In this document: positions 1 to 8,993 of the stretch, piece by piece
Layout: the number at the start of each line of letters is the position of its first letter
How positions within the stretch are numbered: the stretch's first letter is position 1
NCBI RefSeq assembly: GCF_900167955.1
Contig: NZ_FUYK01000007.1
Location: 146,173 to 210,172, forward strand
DNA: 64,000 nucleotides
DNA from: Candidatus Nitrosotalea bavarica
Lineage (GTDB): Archaea > Thermoproteota > Nitrososphaeria > Nitrososphaerales > Nitrosopumilaceae
Reading direction: 5' to 3'
Notes under the pieces: generated by a model
What the model was told of the DNA's origin: nothing
What the model saw: only the letters and a program-made list of their open reading frames with translations
Database searches by the model: none
Program-made: the position numbers and the translations under genes

Positions 1-904
1 AGGAAAGAGTACAATACTATGGACTGCCAAGGATGTATCTGGCAACACATCTAATGCTACTCAAGTAATTGATGTAGTTGATACCACTTCACCAAAGATC
101 ACTGCACCACATGATATTATAGTAAACGCCACAAGTTCGACTGGAACTAGTGTGAATATTGGAAATGTTACAGCTAGTGATAATGTAAAAGTAGTTACAA
201 TTACAAACAATGCTCCTATGTTCTTCCAATTCGGGAATACTACTGTAGTGTGGACTGCAAAAGATGAAGCAGGAAATACTGCAAATACAACGCAGATAAT
301 TCAAGTCGTTGACAAATTGCCACCTCAATTATCAATTCCTAAGGATATAGTAACTGACGCAACAGCGTTTGAAACACCACTTGTAATAGGAGATGCCAAC
401 GGTACCGGAATTATTGACACATCTCCAAAGATAACTAATAATTCTACTGGACTATTTCATATCGGTAAAACAGTAATCCAGTGGATTGCAACTGACAAGT
501 TTGGCAATGAAAATGCACTAGATCAAACTGTTACAGTACTTGCATGTGGAAAACCATCATCAGACTATAACTTGGTAATGGGAACCAATGGCGGTGAAAC
601 ACTAACAGGTTCAATGGTGCCTAACTTGATAATTGGATTAGAGGGCAATGACGTGATTCATGAGGGTCCTGCTGGAGACTGTGTAATTGCTGGTGATGGT
701 AACAATATCATTTACGCTGGAAATGACACCAACACAATTTATGCAGGCAATGGTGATAATATCATAAAAGGAGGAACTGGAAACATGCAGGTCTTTGTCG
801 GTACGGGAAGTAACATAATTCAAGGTGGAAGTGGACAGAATACATGTTATCTCGGCAATCCTTCAAAGGATACCGTTGTAAATTGCCAGTCTCAGCTCCA
901 CTAA
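1..904 (+). CDS. HYR-domain surface protein with calcium-binding-type repeats (5' truncated by window)
   Basis: The frame is open from base 2 to the TAA at 902-904, so this is the C-terminal 300 residues of a larger protein. It contains HYR-type immunoglobulin-like repeats, recognised by the recurring WTAKDxxGN and VVDxxxP segments near 20-90, 240-310 and 470-530 bases. A glycine/asparagine/aspartate-rich stretch follows (about bases 620-850; units such as GNDVI, GDGNNI, GNGDNI, GGSGQN) that resembles degenerate RTX calcium-binding nonapeptides. HYR proteins are usually extracellular adhesion or surface-layer proteins. No C-terminal membrane anchor or PEF sorting tail is present, so this end is probably exposed. 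The signal peptide would lie outside the window. Confidence 0.8.
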   Translation, partial: GKSTILWTAKDVSGNTSNATQVIDVVDTTSPKITAPHDIIVNATSSTGTSVNIGNVTASDNVKVVTITNNAPMFFQFGNTTVVWTAKDEAGNTANTTQIIQVVDKLPPQLSIPKDIVTDATAFETPLVIGDANGTGIIDTSPKITNNSTGLFHIGKTVIQWIATDKFGNENALDQTVTVLACGKPSSDYNLVMGTNGGETLTGSMVPNLIIGLEGNDVIHEGPAGDCVIAGDGNNIIYAGNDTNTIYAGNGDNIIKGGTGNMQVFVGTGSNIIQGGSGQNTCYLGNPSKDTVVNCQSQLH

Positions 905-965
905 TTTTTCGATAAACGTTATTTTTCATATAGATTATAATTACATTCGATCTCTTTCTAGGTAA

Positions 966-2240
966 ATGGCAAGTTCCAAGAACCTATTTGCACGTGCCAA
1001 AAAAATCATCCCGTCAGGTATTAACAGCCCGGTACGATATTATGATCCATATCCATTCTTTGTCAAAAAAGCCAAAGGTAGTATGATGTGGGATGTAGAT
1101 GGAAAAAATTACATTGATTACTGTAATGCATATGGCGCATTACTCTTAGGGCATGGGAGAAAAGAAATCATTTCTGACGTTAAAAAACAACTACAAAAAG
1201 GTACTCTGTATTGTGCGCCTACTGAAATTGAGGTAGAACTTTCCGAATTGATATCTCAGAATTTTCCATCTATGGAAAAAGTACGTTTGGTTAATACTGG
1301 TAGTGAAGCAACCATGACTGCAATTAGATTGGCAAGGGGATTTACAAAAAAGAAAAAAATAATAAAATTTGAGGGTTGTTATCATGGCGCACATGATTAT
1401 GTTTTGGTAAAAGCTGGTTCAGGTGCTGCACATATTGGGATATCAGTCTCGGAAGGAAGCTTGGAAGAAGTCTCTAAAAATACACTTGTAGTAAAGTATA
1501 ACAATTCTCAAGAACTACAATCATTACTGGAAAAAGAAAAGGATGTGGCTGCAGTAATTATAGAGCCAGTTCTTGCAAACATGGGTCTTGTACTACCAGA
1601 AAAGAATTTTCTAAATGAGGTACGAAAGATCACATCAGAAAATGATATTGTATTAATTTTTGATGAAGTAGTTACAGGATTTAGAATGTCTATAGGTGGT
1701 GCCCAAAAATACTTTACAATAAAACCTGATATTACTACACTTGGAAAAGCACTAGGAAATGGTTTTCCAATTGCGGCAGTAGGGGGAAAAAATGAGATTA
1801 TGGATATGCTATCTCCAGAAGGTAATGTCTATCAAGCTAGTACATATGCAGGAAATCCCATATCTGTTTCTGCAGGAGTTTCTTCTGTAAAAACCATGAA
1901 TAAACTCCAGTCCAAATTATATCCTAAACTTGAAAAGAATTGTACAAAGCTAGTTTCAGCAATCCATGATTTAGCAACAGATATGAAAATTCCACATCAA
2001 ATTAATTCTATTTCATCCATGTTTCAGATATTTTTTACCGATGATCCTGTTGTAGATTATTCTTCTGCAAAAAAAGCAGATATGATAAAATTCAAAAAAT
2101 TGTTTGAAGTGTTGCTTAAAAATGGAATTTTCATTGCGCCATCTCAATTTGAGACCGTCTTTCTATCGTATGAACACTCTAAAGATGATATACACAAAAC
2201 TATTTCTGCTTATGAAAAAGCGCTAAAAGCGGTGAAATGA
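966..2240 (+). CDS. hemL: Glutamate-1-semialdehyde 2,1-aminomutase
   Basis: PLP enzyme converting glutamate-1-semialdehyde to 5-aminolevulinate, the second step of the C5 tetrapyrrole route; HemA at 21371 supplies the substrate. The 424-residue length is normal. The N-terminus has IPSGINSPVR, a hallmark of the family, and the PLP lysine sits in TLGKALGNGFP at about residue 261. NTGSEATMTAIRLARG (cofactor phosphate region) and IFDEVVTGFR are also present. An AGGT lies just before the ATG. It is the first gene of an overlapping operon with hemC (4-base ATGA overlap), SUMT and hemD. Other class III aminotransferases are the only alternative, and the motifs and neighbours argue against them. Confidence 0.97.
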   Translation: MASSKNLFARAKKIIPSGINSPVRYYDPYPFFVKKAKGSMMWDVDGKNYIDYCNAYGALLLGHGRKEIISDVKKQLQKGTLYCAPTEIEVELSELISQNFPSMEKVRLVNTGSEATMTAIRLARGFTKKKKIIKFEGCYHGAHDYVLVKAGSGAAHIGISVSEGSLEEVSKNTLVVKYNNSQELQSLLEKEKDVAAVIIEPVLANMGLVLPEKNFLNEVRKITSENDIVLIFDEVVTGFRMSIGGAQKYFTIKPDITTLGKALGNGFPIAAVGGKNEIMDMLSPEGNVYQASTYAGNPISVSAGVSSVKTMNKLQSKLYPKLEKNCTKLVSAIHDLATDMKIPHQINSISSMFQIFFTDDPVVDYSSAKKADMIKFKKLFEVLLKNGIFIAPSQFETVFLSYEHSKDDIHKTISAYEKALKAVK

Positions 2241-3175
2241 TGAAATATCTAATTGGTACTAGGGGTAGCTTGCTTTCACTTACTCAGACAAACTGGGTGG
2301 TATCTAAGATAAAAAATAAGTCACCTCAAACAGAATTTGAGATAGTTACAATCAAAACACAAGGTGATACTGACGCACGCCCTCTTTTTACTATAAATCA
2401 AAAAGGAATATTTGAAAAGGAAATCGATAGAGCGGTTGCAGAAAAGAAAGTTGACTTTGCAGTACACAGTCTAAAAGATGTTCCTGCTGAACTACCAGAA
2501 GATTTGGTATTGGCAAGTGTTCCAAAAAGAGAAGAGGCAAATGATGTCTTTATCGCAAACGATGGGAGTACGTTGGACACAATAAAAAAGGGGGCAGTTA
2601 TTGGGACTAGTAGCTTGAGAAGGGCAGTTCAGATTATTAGACTTAGGCCAGATGTTATAGTAAAACCAATTCGTGGAAATATTGAAACAAGAATAAGAAA
2701 AGTGCATGATGGGGAATTTGATGGGGTGGTATTGGCCCAAGCTGGAATCTCAAGATTAGGGCTAGATGTTAAATTTCAGAGACTCTCCTTGGATGAATTC
2801 CCTCCTTCTCCAGGACAAGGTGCACTTGGCATTGTGTCAAGAAAAGATAATGTACAATTAATTGAATTGTTACAACAGATTGAAGATCCTGAGACTAGAA
2901 ACGCAATCGAAGCAGAAAGATCCCTCTCTAAGTTTGTAGATTCTGGATGTAGATTTCCAGTTGGAGCATTTGCTCATAAAGATAATGATCGACTAAGATT
3001 AAAAGTGATAGTCTATTCTGTAGATGGGAGCAGATCTATAATGGTAGAAAAAGATTCAGAAATAAATCAAGCAAATGAACTTGGAAGACAAGTTGCAACA
3101 GAACTTAAAGAAAAGGGAATTTCTGATATTGCAAAAAATTGGAGAGAAAAAGTAGAGGAATGGAATAGTAAATGA
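2237..3175 (+). CDS. hemC: Porphobilinogen deaminase (hydroxymethylbilane synthase)
   Basis: Polymerises four porphobilinogens into hydroxymethylbilane. The 312-residue protein starts GTRGSLLSLTQTNWV, typical of the family. It contains the catalytic-loop region VHSLKDVPAELP, the conserved FPPSPGQGALGI, and Cys238 in DSGCRFPVGAF, the site that binds the dipyrromethane cofactor. Two adjacent ATG codons (2237 and 2240) could be used; the first gives the ATGA overlap with hemL that recurs in this operon. The gene overlaps SUMT by 4 bases, so the enzymes are probably translationally coupled. Confidence 0.97.
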   Translation: MMKYLIGTRGSLLSLTQTNWVVSKIKNKSPQTEFEIVTIKTQGDTDARPLFTINQKGIFEKEIDRAVAEKKVDFAVHSLKDVPAELPEDLVLASVPKREEANDVFIANDGSTLDTIKKGAVIGTSSLRRAVQIIRLRPDVIVKPIRGNIETRIRKVHDGEFDGVVLAQAGISRLGLDVKFQRLSLDEFPPSPGQGALGIVSRKDNVQLIELLQQIEDPETRNAIEAERSLSKFVDSGCRFPVGAFAHKDNDRLRLKVIVYSVDGSRSIMVEKDSEINQANELGRQVATELKEKGISDIAKNWREKVEEWNSK

Positions 3176-3912
3176 CAGGAAAAGTTTTCATTGTTGGAGC
3201 AGGCCCTGGAGATCCAAAACTTATCACACTAAAAGCTGTTGAAGCGATTAAATCCTCAGATGTAGTTCTGTATGATAGGCTAGTAAGTAAGAAAATAGTT
3301 GCAATGATTCCAAAAAAGGCCGAAAAAATGTATGTTGGAAGAGATGTTGGCGACGATTACAAACATCAAGATACAACAAATGATTTGATGGTAAAATTTG
3401 CTAAAAAAAATAAAAATGTCGTGAGATTGAAAGGAGGAGATCCCTTCATCTTTGGACGAGGAGGCGAAGAGGCAGAATTCCTAAAACAACACAAAGTCAA
3501 ATATGAGATAATTCCTGGTATCACATCTGGTATTGGATCTGCCGAATACTCTGGAATACCTCTTACACACAGAGACTATGCATCTTCTGTAGTGTTTGTT
3601 ACAGGTCATGAGGATGCCAAGAAAAAAGAAGGAATAGTTGACTGGAAGAAACTTGCAAAAGCGGTTGACACTATAGTGATCATGATGGGTCTATCACGAC
3701 TTGAGATAATATCAAAGAAATTGATTAGTGGAGGACTTGACAAAAGTACCCCGGTGGCTGTAATTCAAAACGGAACTACTGATGAACACCGATTGATAAA
3801 AGGCACTCTTTCAAATATATCGAAAAAAGTAAGTGATGCAAAAATTAAACCTCCGACTATTATTATAGTAGGCAAGGTAGTAAATCTCTCTGATAAAATA
3901 GGGTGGAGATGA
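3172..3912 (+). CDS. cobA: Uroporphyrinogen-III C-methyltransferase (SUMT)
   Basis: SAM-dependent methylation of uroporphyrinogen III at C2 and C7 to give precorrin-2, the branch point to siroheme, Ahb-type heme and cobalamin. The 246 residues show the full family pattern: VGAGPGDPKLITLKA at the N-terminus, DVVLYDRLVS, the SAM-site motif GGDPFIFGRGGEE, PGITSGIGSAEYSGIPLTHR and a C-terminal PPTIIIVGKVV. It lies between hemC and hemD with overlaps on both sides. It is a single-domain enzyme; the dehydrogenase partner of the trifunctional CysG is encoded separately at 20721. Confidence 0.95.
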   Translation: MTGKVFIVGAGPGDPKLITLKAVEAIKSSDVVLYDRLVSKKIVAMIPKKAEKMYVGRDVGDDYKHQDTTNDLMVKFAKKNKNVVRLKGGDPFIFGRGGEEAEFLKQHKVKYEIIPGITSGIGSAEYSGIPLTHRDYASSVVFVTGHEDAKKKEGIVDWKKLAKAVDTIVIMMGLSRLEIISKKLISGGLDKSTPVAVIQNGTTDEHRLIKGTLSNISKKVSDAKIKPPTIIIVGKVVNLSDKIGWR

Positions 3913-4706
3913 TGATACAAGGAAAAGTTATTGCTATTACCAGATCAAAAGATGATTCAGAGGAATTCACACAATTAATATCTGACGCAAAAGCAAAAGC
4001 AATATCACTACCAACAATAGAGTTGGTAAGTAAAGGCAATGATATGGTAGATGAATTTCTTGATGCTATCAAGATCGATGATCCGGATTATTCTGTATTT
4101 ATGAGCTCAAAGGCAGTCAAACTTTTGTTTGATACTGCAAAGAAAATTTCAAAATATGAGAAACTTCAGCTTGCTGTTGCAAATACTACGGTGATTGCAG
4201 TGGGACCAAAAACAAAATCTGCTCTAGAATTGGAGGGGATTAGAGTATCACACGTTCCAGATAGGTTTTCATCAGTTGGAGTAGGAGAAGTCTTTACCAC
4301 TCTAAATGCTGAAGGAAAAAAAGCAATTATCCCAAGAAGTGGTGCATCAACACCATTTCTTGCACAACTGCTAGAAAAGATCGGACTTAAGGTAAAAGAA
4401 GTCTATCTATACGATGTCAAATCTTCCAGTGCATTATCTTATTGGGTGGAATTCAAAGAACTTTTTTCGCAAAATAAAGTTGATGGAATTATTTTTACTA
4501 GTGCATCATCAGTTAGAGCATTTTTTGATATAATGTTATCTGATTATGACGAAAAAACTCTAAAGCAACACTTGGGAAAAACTACTATTATTGCAATAGG
4601 ACCATTCACTGCTGATGAGCTTAAGAAATTTGAGGTAAAACCCATCACTGCAGATGTACATACAGTATATGGTGCAGTAGAATCAATCAAGAATTGCTTT
4701 TGTTAG
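3909..4706 (+). CDS. hemD: Uroporphyrinogen-III synthase
   Basis: Cyclises hydroxymethylbilane with inversion of ring D. HemD is poorly conserved, so the call rests on the two-domain Rossmann-like layout, VIAITRSKDDSEEF at the N-terminus, SSKAVKLLF, VIAVGPKTKSALELEGI, FTSASSVRAFF and IIAIGPFTADELKK, and on its place after hemC and SUMT. Start choices are ATG 3909, ATG 3912 or a GTG at 3903. ATG 3909 overlaps the SUMT stop as ATGATGA and has GGTGGAG just upstream. The operon appears to end here, as a new TATA-like element (ttttaataac) precedes the next gene. Confidence 0.93.
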   Translation: MMIQGKVIAITRSKDDSEEFTQLISDAKAKAISLPTIELVSKGNDMVDEFLDAIKIDDPDYSVFMSSKAVKLLFDTAKKISKYEKLQLAVANTTVIAVGPKTKSALELEGIRVSHVPDRFSSVGVGEVFTTLNAEGKKAIIPRSGASTPFLAQLLEKIGLKVKEVYLYDVKSSSALSYWVEFKELFSQNKVDGIIFTSASSVRAFFDIMLSDYDEKTLKQHLGKTTIIAIGPFTADELKKFEVKPITADVHTVYGAVESIKNCFC

Positions 4707-4741
4707 GTGGACAATTTTAATAACGGTCAAATAGTCATAAA

Positions 4742-5932
4742 ATGACAGAAAGTAACTTGAGTATAATCCAGAAAGAGGTATTAATCAGTAGGAAACGTTC
4801 TCTTTCCATCGTTATTCCTACCTATAATGAATCTAAAAATATTGTAAAAATACTTGATTCTTTGCGTTCAGCACTAACACGAGAAATGAATGCTGAAATA
4901 ATAGTGGTTGATGATAATTCTCCTGACGGTACAAGTAACACTGTTGAAGAGTATGTAAAAAACTCCAAAAATCCTAGTTATTCTATCCAGATAATTCGTC
5001 GTGAGGACAAGAGAGGATTAAGCTCTGCTATTGTAACTGGTATAGAACATGCTAAAGGCGACGCAGTAGTTGTTATGGATAGTGATCTATCTCACCCTCC
5101 ACAAACTATCCCACAAATGGTAGAAGAATTACAAAATTCTGATTGCGATATAGTGGTAGCATCAAGATATGTGAAAGGTGGCTCTGTCTCAGGTTGGCCA
5201 TTTAAAAGAAAATTAATCAGTAAAGGAGCTACCAAGATTGCTCAACATGGACTTGGAATAAAGATCAAAGATCCCATGTCTGGATTTTTTGCATTCAAAC
5301 GCCATATTGTAAATAATATCAAATTTGATGCAATTGGATATAAAATACTACTTGAGATTCTTGTAAAAGCACGAGGTGCAAAAGTCAAGGAAATTCCTTA
5401 TAATTTCATCGACCGTACCACGGGTTCAAGCAAGATGGATTTTTCAATATGTGTTGATTATTTACAATCTGTATGGAGACTATATCGATATGGAAAATCT
5501 GTAAAAACAAATGAAAGACGTACATCTGTTCATTTCTTATCCAAAGCTGGAAGATTTTACACCGTCGGTGCTTCTGGATTGTTGGTAAACTATTTTGTCT
5601 CTTTTATGTTTGGAGCTGTACTTTCCAATCTTTGGTATATCTATGCTACCATGATAGGAATTGTTTTCTCAATGAGCTCTAATTTTATTCTCAACAAGAT
5701 CTGGACATTTGAAGATAGAAACTTTGATACAAAAAGAACACTTGCGCAATATGGATTGTTCCTTGGCTTTAGTGGTATTGGAGCAGTCTTTCAATTGTTA
5801 TTGGTTTATGGTCTAGTTGAATTGAGACACTTGAATTACTCTATTGCATTATTCTTAGCAGTTGCTATTGCATCAGTAGGAAACTTCTTACTAAATAAAA
5901 AATGGACCTTCCAAGAAAAAGTTTGGAGTTAG
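4742..5932 (+). CDS. Dolichol-phosphate mannosyltransferase-like GT2 glycosyltransferase fused to GtrA-type membrane domain
   Basis: Residues about 15-250 form a family 2 glycosyltransferase: SIVIPTYNESKNI at the N-terminus, VVDDNSPDGT, the metal-binding VVMDSDLSHPP (DxD-like) and KDPMSGFFAFKR. The C-terminal roughly 125 residues hold four hydrophobic segments of GtrA type ending in NFLLNKKWTF. This arrangement is seen in archaeal and bacterial DPM1-like enzymes that charge polyprenyl phosphate with a sugar for protein N-glycosylation or lipid-linked glycan assembly at the cytoplasmic membrane. The sugar cannot be told from sequence. A TATA-like ttttaataac lies about 26 bases before the ATG, suggesting a leaderless transcript. 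Confidence 0.9.
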   Translation: MTESNLSIIQKEVLISRKRSLSIVIPTYNESKNIVKILDSLRSALTREMNAEIIVVDDNSPDGTSNTVEEYVKNSKNPSYSIQIIRREDKRGLSSAIVTGIEHAKGDAVVVMDSDLSHPPQTIPQMVEELQNSDCDIVVASRYVKGGSVSGWPFKRKLISKGATKIAQHGLGIKIKDPMSGFFAFKRHIVNNIKFDAIGYKILLEILVKARGAKVKEIPYNFIDRTTGSSKMDFSICVDYLQSVWRLYRYGKSVKTNERRTSVHFLSKAGRFYTVGASGLLVNYFVSFMFGAVLSNLWYIYATMIGIVFSMSSNFILNKIWTFEDRNFDTKRTLAQYGLFLGFSGIGAVFQLLLVYGLVELRHLNYSIALFLAVAIASVGNFLLNKKWTFQEKVWS

Positions 5933-6019
5933 ATACGCAACCGTTACATAAAATGGTCTAAAATGATCGAAAAATAATTTTTAATTTTTCTTTAATCCTA
6001 TTGTATAAACAACTTCTTG

Positions 6020-6058
6020 TTCTAAATTATTAGAATGAATTCTCTTAGCTGGTCCTAA
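6020..6058. promoter_or_regulatory. Paired palindromes upstream of sufBDSU, shared with sufC
   Basis: Two inverted repeats stand side by side: TTCTAA-ATTA-TTAGAA (6020-6035) and TTAG-CTGGTC-CTAA (6045-6058). In transcription orientation the first matches the sufC upstream region (28755-28770 complement) in 16 of 17 bases including the following T, and the second has the same TTAG-N6-CTAA layout and the same order relative to the gene. An AT-rich element (tatttttatt, 6061-6070) follows at once and could be the TATA box of the suf operon. The TTAG-N6-CTAA form is reminiscent of DtxR/IdeR-type iron boxes; that assignment is an inference. Confidence 0.55.
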
Positions 6059-6094
6059 TCTATTTTTATTTTCTTGATATTGTTTAGCTTGGCC

Positions 6095-6126
6095 TACTCC
6101 GCTATACGAGTGTGAAGCGTGGTGTA
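6095..6126 (+). promoter_or_regulatory. Possible hairpin in the sufB leader
   Basis: In an otherwise AT-rich spacer the segment 6091-6128 is GC-richer. TACTCCGCT (6095-6103) can pair with AGCGTGGTGTA (6116-6126) as nine base pairs with two bulged U residues and a 12-base loop. If transcription starts downstream of the AT box at 6061-6070, this hairpin would sit in the 5' UTR of sufB. A second TATA-like stretch (ttttttataat, 6129-6138) lies downstream of it, so a shorter transcript is equally possible. No known riboswitch class was recognised. Confidence 0.3.
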
Positions 6127-6150
6127 ACTTTTTTATAATATAACGGGGTT

Positions 6151-7560
6151 ATGAAATATATGACTTCTGAGAATCTTAACATGGATTATAGTAAATATGA
6201 TTTCAAAGACTCTACTGAGATGTATGTATACACCAGTAAAAAGGGTCTGTCCAAGGAAGTCGTTGAAGAAATAAGCAGAATGAAAGGCGAACCACAATGG
6301 ATGCTTGACTTTAGACTTCGTTCATATGACATCTTTATGAAAAAACCCATGCCAAACTGGGGAGGCTCTCTTGGCCAAATTGATTTTAATAATATTTACT
6401 ATTATGCAAAAGCTTCTGAAAAAACAGAAAAGGATTGGGACAATGTTCCAGCTGAAGTAAAGGCAACATTTGATAAATTAGGAATTCCTGAAGCTGAAAA
6501 GAAATTCCTAGCAGGTGTAGGTGCTCAATACGAATCCGAAGTTGTTTATCATCATCTCAGAGAAGATCTTGCAAAACAAGGTGTACTATTCCTAGATACT
6601 GATACTGCATTAAAAGAGCATCCTGAAGTCTTCAAAAAATATTTTGGTAAAGTAATACCACCTGAAGATAACAAGTTTGCAGCACTCAACAGTGCAGTGT
6701 GGAGTGGAGGATCTTTCATCTATATTCCAAAAGGAGTTAAAGTAGATCTGCCATTACAAGCATACTTTAGAATCAATAAAGAAAATATCGGTCAATTTGA
6801 AAGAACTCTTATAATTGCAGATGAAGGTGCAGAAGTACATTACATCGAAGGTTGTACCGCTCCTGTATATTCTTCAGAATCTTTACACTCTGCAGTTGTA
6901 GAATTGATTGCTATGAAGGGCGCAAAATTAAGATACACTACAATTCAGAATTGGAGTAACGATGTTTACAATCTAGTTACAAAGAGAGCATATGCATACG
7001 AAGGTGCACGTGTAGAATGGATTGATGGAAATATTGGAAGTAAATTGACAATGAAATATCCTGGAATCTATCTTCTAGGTCAACGTGCACACGGAGAAAC
7101 GCTTTCTATTGCATTTGCTGGTAAAAATCAACATCAAGACACAGGTGCAAAAATGGTACATCTTGCTCCAAATACAACATCTAGAACAACATCCAAATCC
7201 GTAAGCAAAAATAATGGAAGAACTACCTATCGAGGTCTCTTACATGTAGCAAAGGGTGCAACCAACGTCAAGGCCTCCGTTAGATGTGATGCCTTGCTAT
7301 TAGATGACATATCAAAGACTGATACTTATCCATATATGGAAATCAATCAGGAGGATGCAACAGTAACTCATGAGGCAACTGTTGGTAAGATTGGCGATGA
7401 GCAAATTTTCTATCTTATGACAAGAGGATTCACTGAGGAAGAAGCACTTACACTTATTGTAAATGGATTCATTGAACCGTTTACCAAAGAGCTTCCAATG
7501 GAATATGCAGTAGAGCTTAACAGACTAATTAAAATGGAAATGGATGGCTCAGTCGGCTAG
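6151..7560 (+). CDS. sufB: Fe-S cluster assembly scaffold SufB
   Basis: Core scaffold subunit of the SufBC2D complex that builds iron-sulfur clusters in the cytoplasm. The 469 residues carry the typical SufB body: [16 protein letters not shown] near the N-terminus, [31 protein letters not shown] (conserved Cys region) and the C-terminal [17 protein letters not shown] and [23 protein letters not shown] 6151 or ATG 6160 may be the start; GGGG at 6145-6148 is better placed for 6160. First gene of sufB-sufD-Rieske-sufS-sufU; the ATPase sufC is 20 kb away at 27916. Confidence 0.96.
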   Translation: MKYMTSENLNMDYSKYDFKDSTEMYVYTSKKGLSKEVVEEISRMKGEPQWMLDFRLRSYDIFMKKPMPNWGGSLGQIDFNNIYYYAKASEKTEKDWDNVPAEVKATFDKLGIPEAEKKFLAGVGAQYESEVVYHHLREDLAKQGVLFLDTDTALKEHPEVFKKYFGKVIPPEDNKFAALNSAVWSGGSFIYIPKGVKVDLPLQAYFRINKENIGQFERTLIIADEGAEVHYIEGCTAPVYSSESLHSAVVELIAMKGAKLRYTTIQNWSNDVYNLVTKRAYAYEGARVEWIDGNIGSKLTMKYPGIYLLGQRAHGETLSIAFAGKNQHQDTGAKMVHLAPNTTSRTTSKSVSKNNGRTTYRGLLHVAKGATNVKASVRCDALLLDDISKTDTYPYMEINQEDATVTHEATVGKIGDEQIFYLMTRGFTEEEALTLIVNGFIEPFTKELPMEYAVELNRLIKMEMDGSVG

Positions 7561-7588
7561 TGCCGATTGTGTCACTTTGTGATGTGAA

Positions 7589-8989
7589 ATGTCATCTTTT
7601 GTTCTCTCTAAACTTGGCTCTAATCATATAGAAGAAATTTCTGAAGTAAATAATGATCCTGCATGGTTAAGAGAATACAGAAAGAGTGCTTTTACAATGT
7701 TTCAACAACTTCCACAAGAAGTCTCTCCTCTTTACAACAAGTACAGCGATGCAAACAAGATGGATCCAGAACAGATCACATTTTCTTTAAGTTCTGATAG
7801 TACTATTCCAGATTTTGTAAAAGACAGATTATTAGAAATTGGTGAAAATCCAAGCATAGTTCAGATTGGAACAAATATTCATAAAATTACTATTCCGTCT
7901 GAGTTAAAGGACAAGGGTCTTGTGATATGTTCAATCCAGGATGCAATAAAAAATCATGGTGACAAGATAAAAAAATCATTTGAACAAACGGATTCAAAGA
8001 GAGATAAATATATTGCACTAAACAATGCTTTTTTCAATTCTGGAATTTTTATCTACATTCCAAAAAATCTCATTTTGGAAAAAACAATTCATGTCGTGTC
8101 CTCACTCTCACTAGATCAAACTTCAACAATATCTCGTAATGTTATAGTGGCAGAGGAAAATAGCAAGGCGTCAATTGTTCAAGAGATCTATGCTCCACAG
8201 GCCACAAAACAACAAGCGTATCTTGAATTGTTGGACATATCAGTAAGTCCTAATAGTCAATTTGACTTGGTTACACTCCAAGCAATGGATGAAACAGCTA
8301 TTAATTTCTCTTCAAGAGTGGCAAGAATAGAGCGTGATGGGAGAATGAACTGGTATCTTGGATTGTTTGGTTCACATCTTTCAAGATACAAGATAGATAA
8401 TTTTCTTAATGGTCCTGGAGCAACTGCACGAGATACTGAAGTGGTTTTTGGAAACAAGAATCAATCATACGATCTCGCTTCAAATTTAATTCATAATGCC
8501 CCCTCTACAATTGGTAGAGTTTTAGAAAAATCTGTTCTTAAAGATACCGCAAAATCCCTCTTTAAGGGAATGATACGAATTGAGAAAGATGCACATCATG
8601 CAGAATCCTATCTTTCAGGACACTCTATCTTATTGGACAAGGGAGCAAAGTCAGATTCTATACCAGGGCTTGAAATATTTACAAATGATGTCAAGGCGAC
8701 ACACTCTGCCTCAGTAGCTCAGATGGATGAGGAACAGATCTTTTATCTTGCCACAAGATGCTTGAGCAAATCCGATGCTCAGAAAATTATAGTGGAAGGA
8801 TTTCTTGAACCTCTTTCGAGAAAAATGTCATATCAGGTTCGTGCATGGATAAGTTACCTAATAGATTCCAAGTGGGCAGGACGCAATTTGACTATCAAGA
8901 CAGACGAACAACTCAAAGCTATGCTTGAAGTTGAAGAAACAAGATATCGTGAAACTGATACATTTGAAAGTCATTACAAATACAGGTGA
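7589..8989 (+). CDS. sufD: Fe-S cluster assembly protein SufD
   Basis: Second scaffold subunit of the SufBCD complex, a paralogue of SufB. The 466-residue protein has the short N-terminal PAWLREYRKSAFTMF motif, the central beta-helix region (YIALNNAFFNSGIFIYIPKN) and the C-terminal SufBD signature ATHSASVAQMDEEQIFYLATR followed by EGFLEPLSRKM. It lacks the Cys-rich GCTAP segment seen in the upstream SufB, as expected for SufD. It lies 28 bases after sufB, and the next gene begins 4 bases after its stop. Confidence 0.93.
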   Translation: MSSFVLSKLGSNHIEEISEVNNDPAWLREYRKSAFTMFQQLPQEVSPLYNKYSDANKMDPEQITFSLSSDSTIPDFVKDRLLEIGENPSIVQIGTNIHKITIPSELKDKGLVICSIQDAIKNHGDKIKKSFEQTDSKRDKYIALNNAFFNSGIFIYIPKNLILEKTIHVVSSLSLDQTSTISRNVIVAEENSKASIVQEIYAPQATKQQAYLELLDISVSPNSQFDLVTLQAMDETAINFSSRVARIERDGRMNWYLGLFGSHLSRYKIDNFLNGPGATARDTEVVFGNKNQSYDLASNLIHNAPSTIGRVLEKSVLKDTAKSLFKGMIRIEKDAHHAESYLSGHSILLDKGAKSDSIPGLEIFTNDVKATHSASVAQMDEEQIFYLATRCLSKSDAQKIIVEGFLEPLSRKMSYQVRAWISYLIDSKWAGRNLTIKTDEQLKAMLEVEETRYRETDTFESHYKYR

Positions 8990-8993
8990 GATC

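Noticed and set aside
5984-6148. A 55-codon open frame on the minus strand upstream of sufB with a protein-like end (LGPAKRIHSN...)
   Set aside because: It contains no ATG, GTG or TTG start, and its bases hold the palindromes shared with the sufC promoter, which explain the pattern better.
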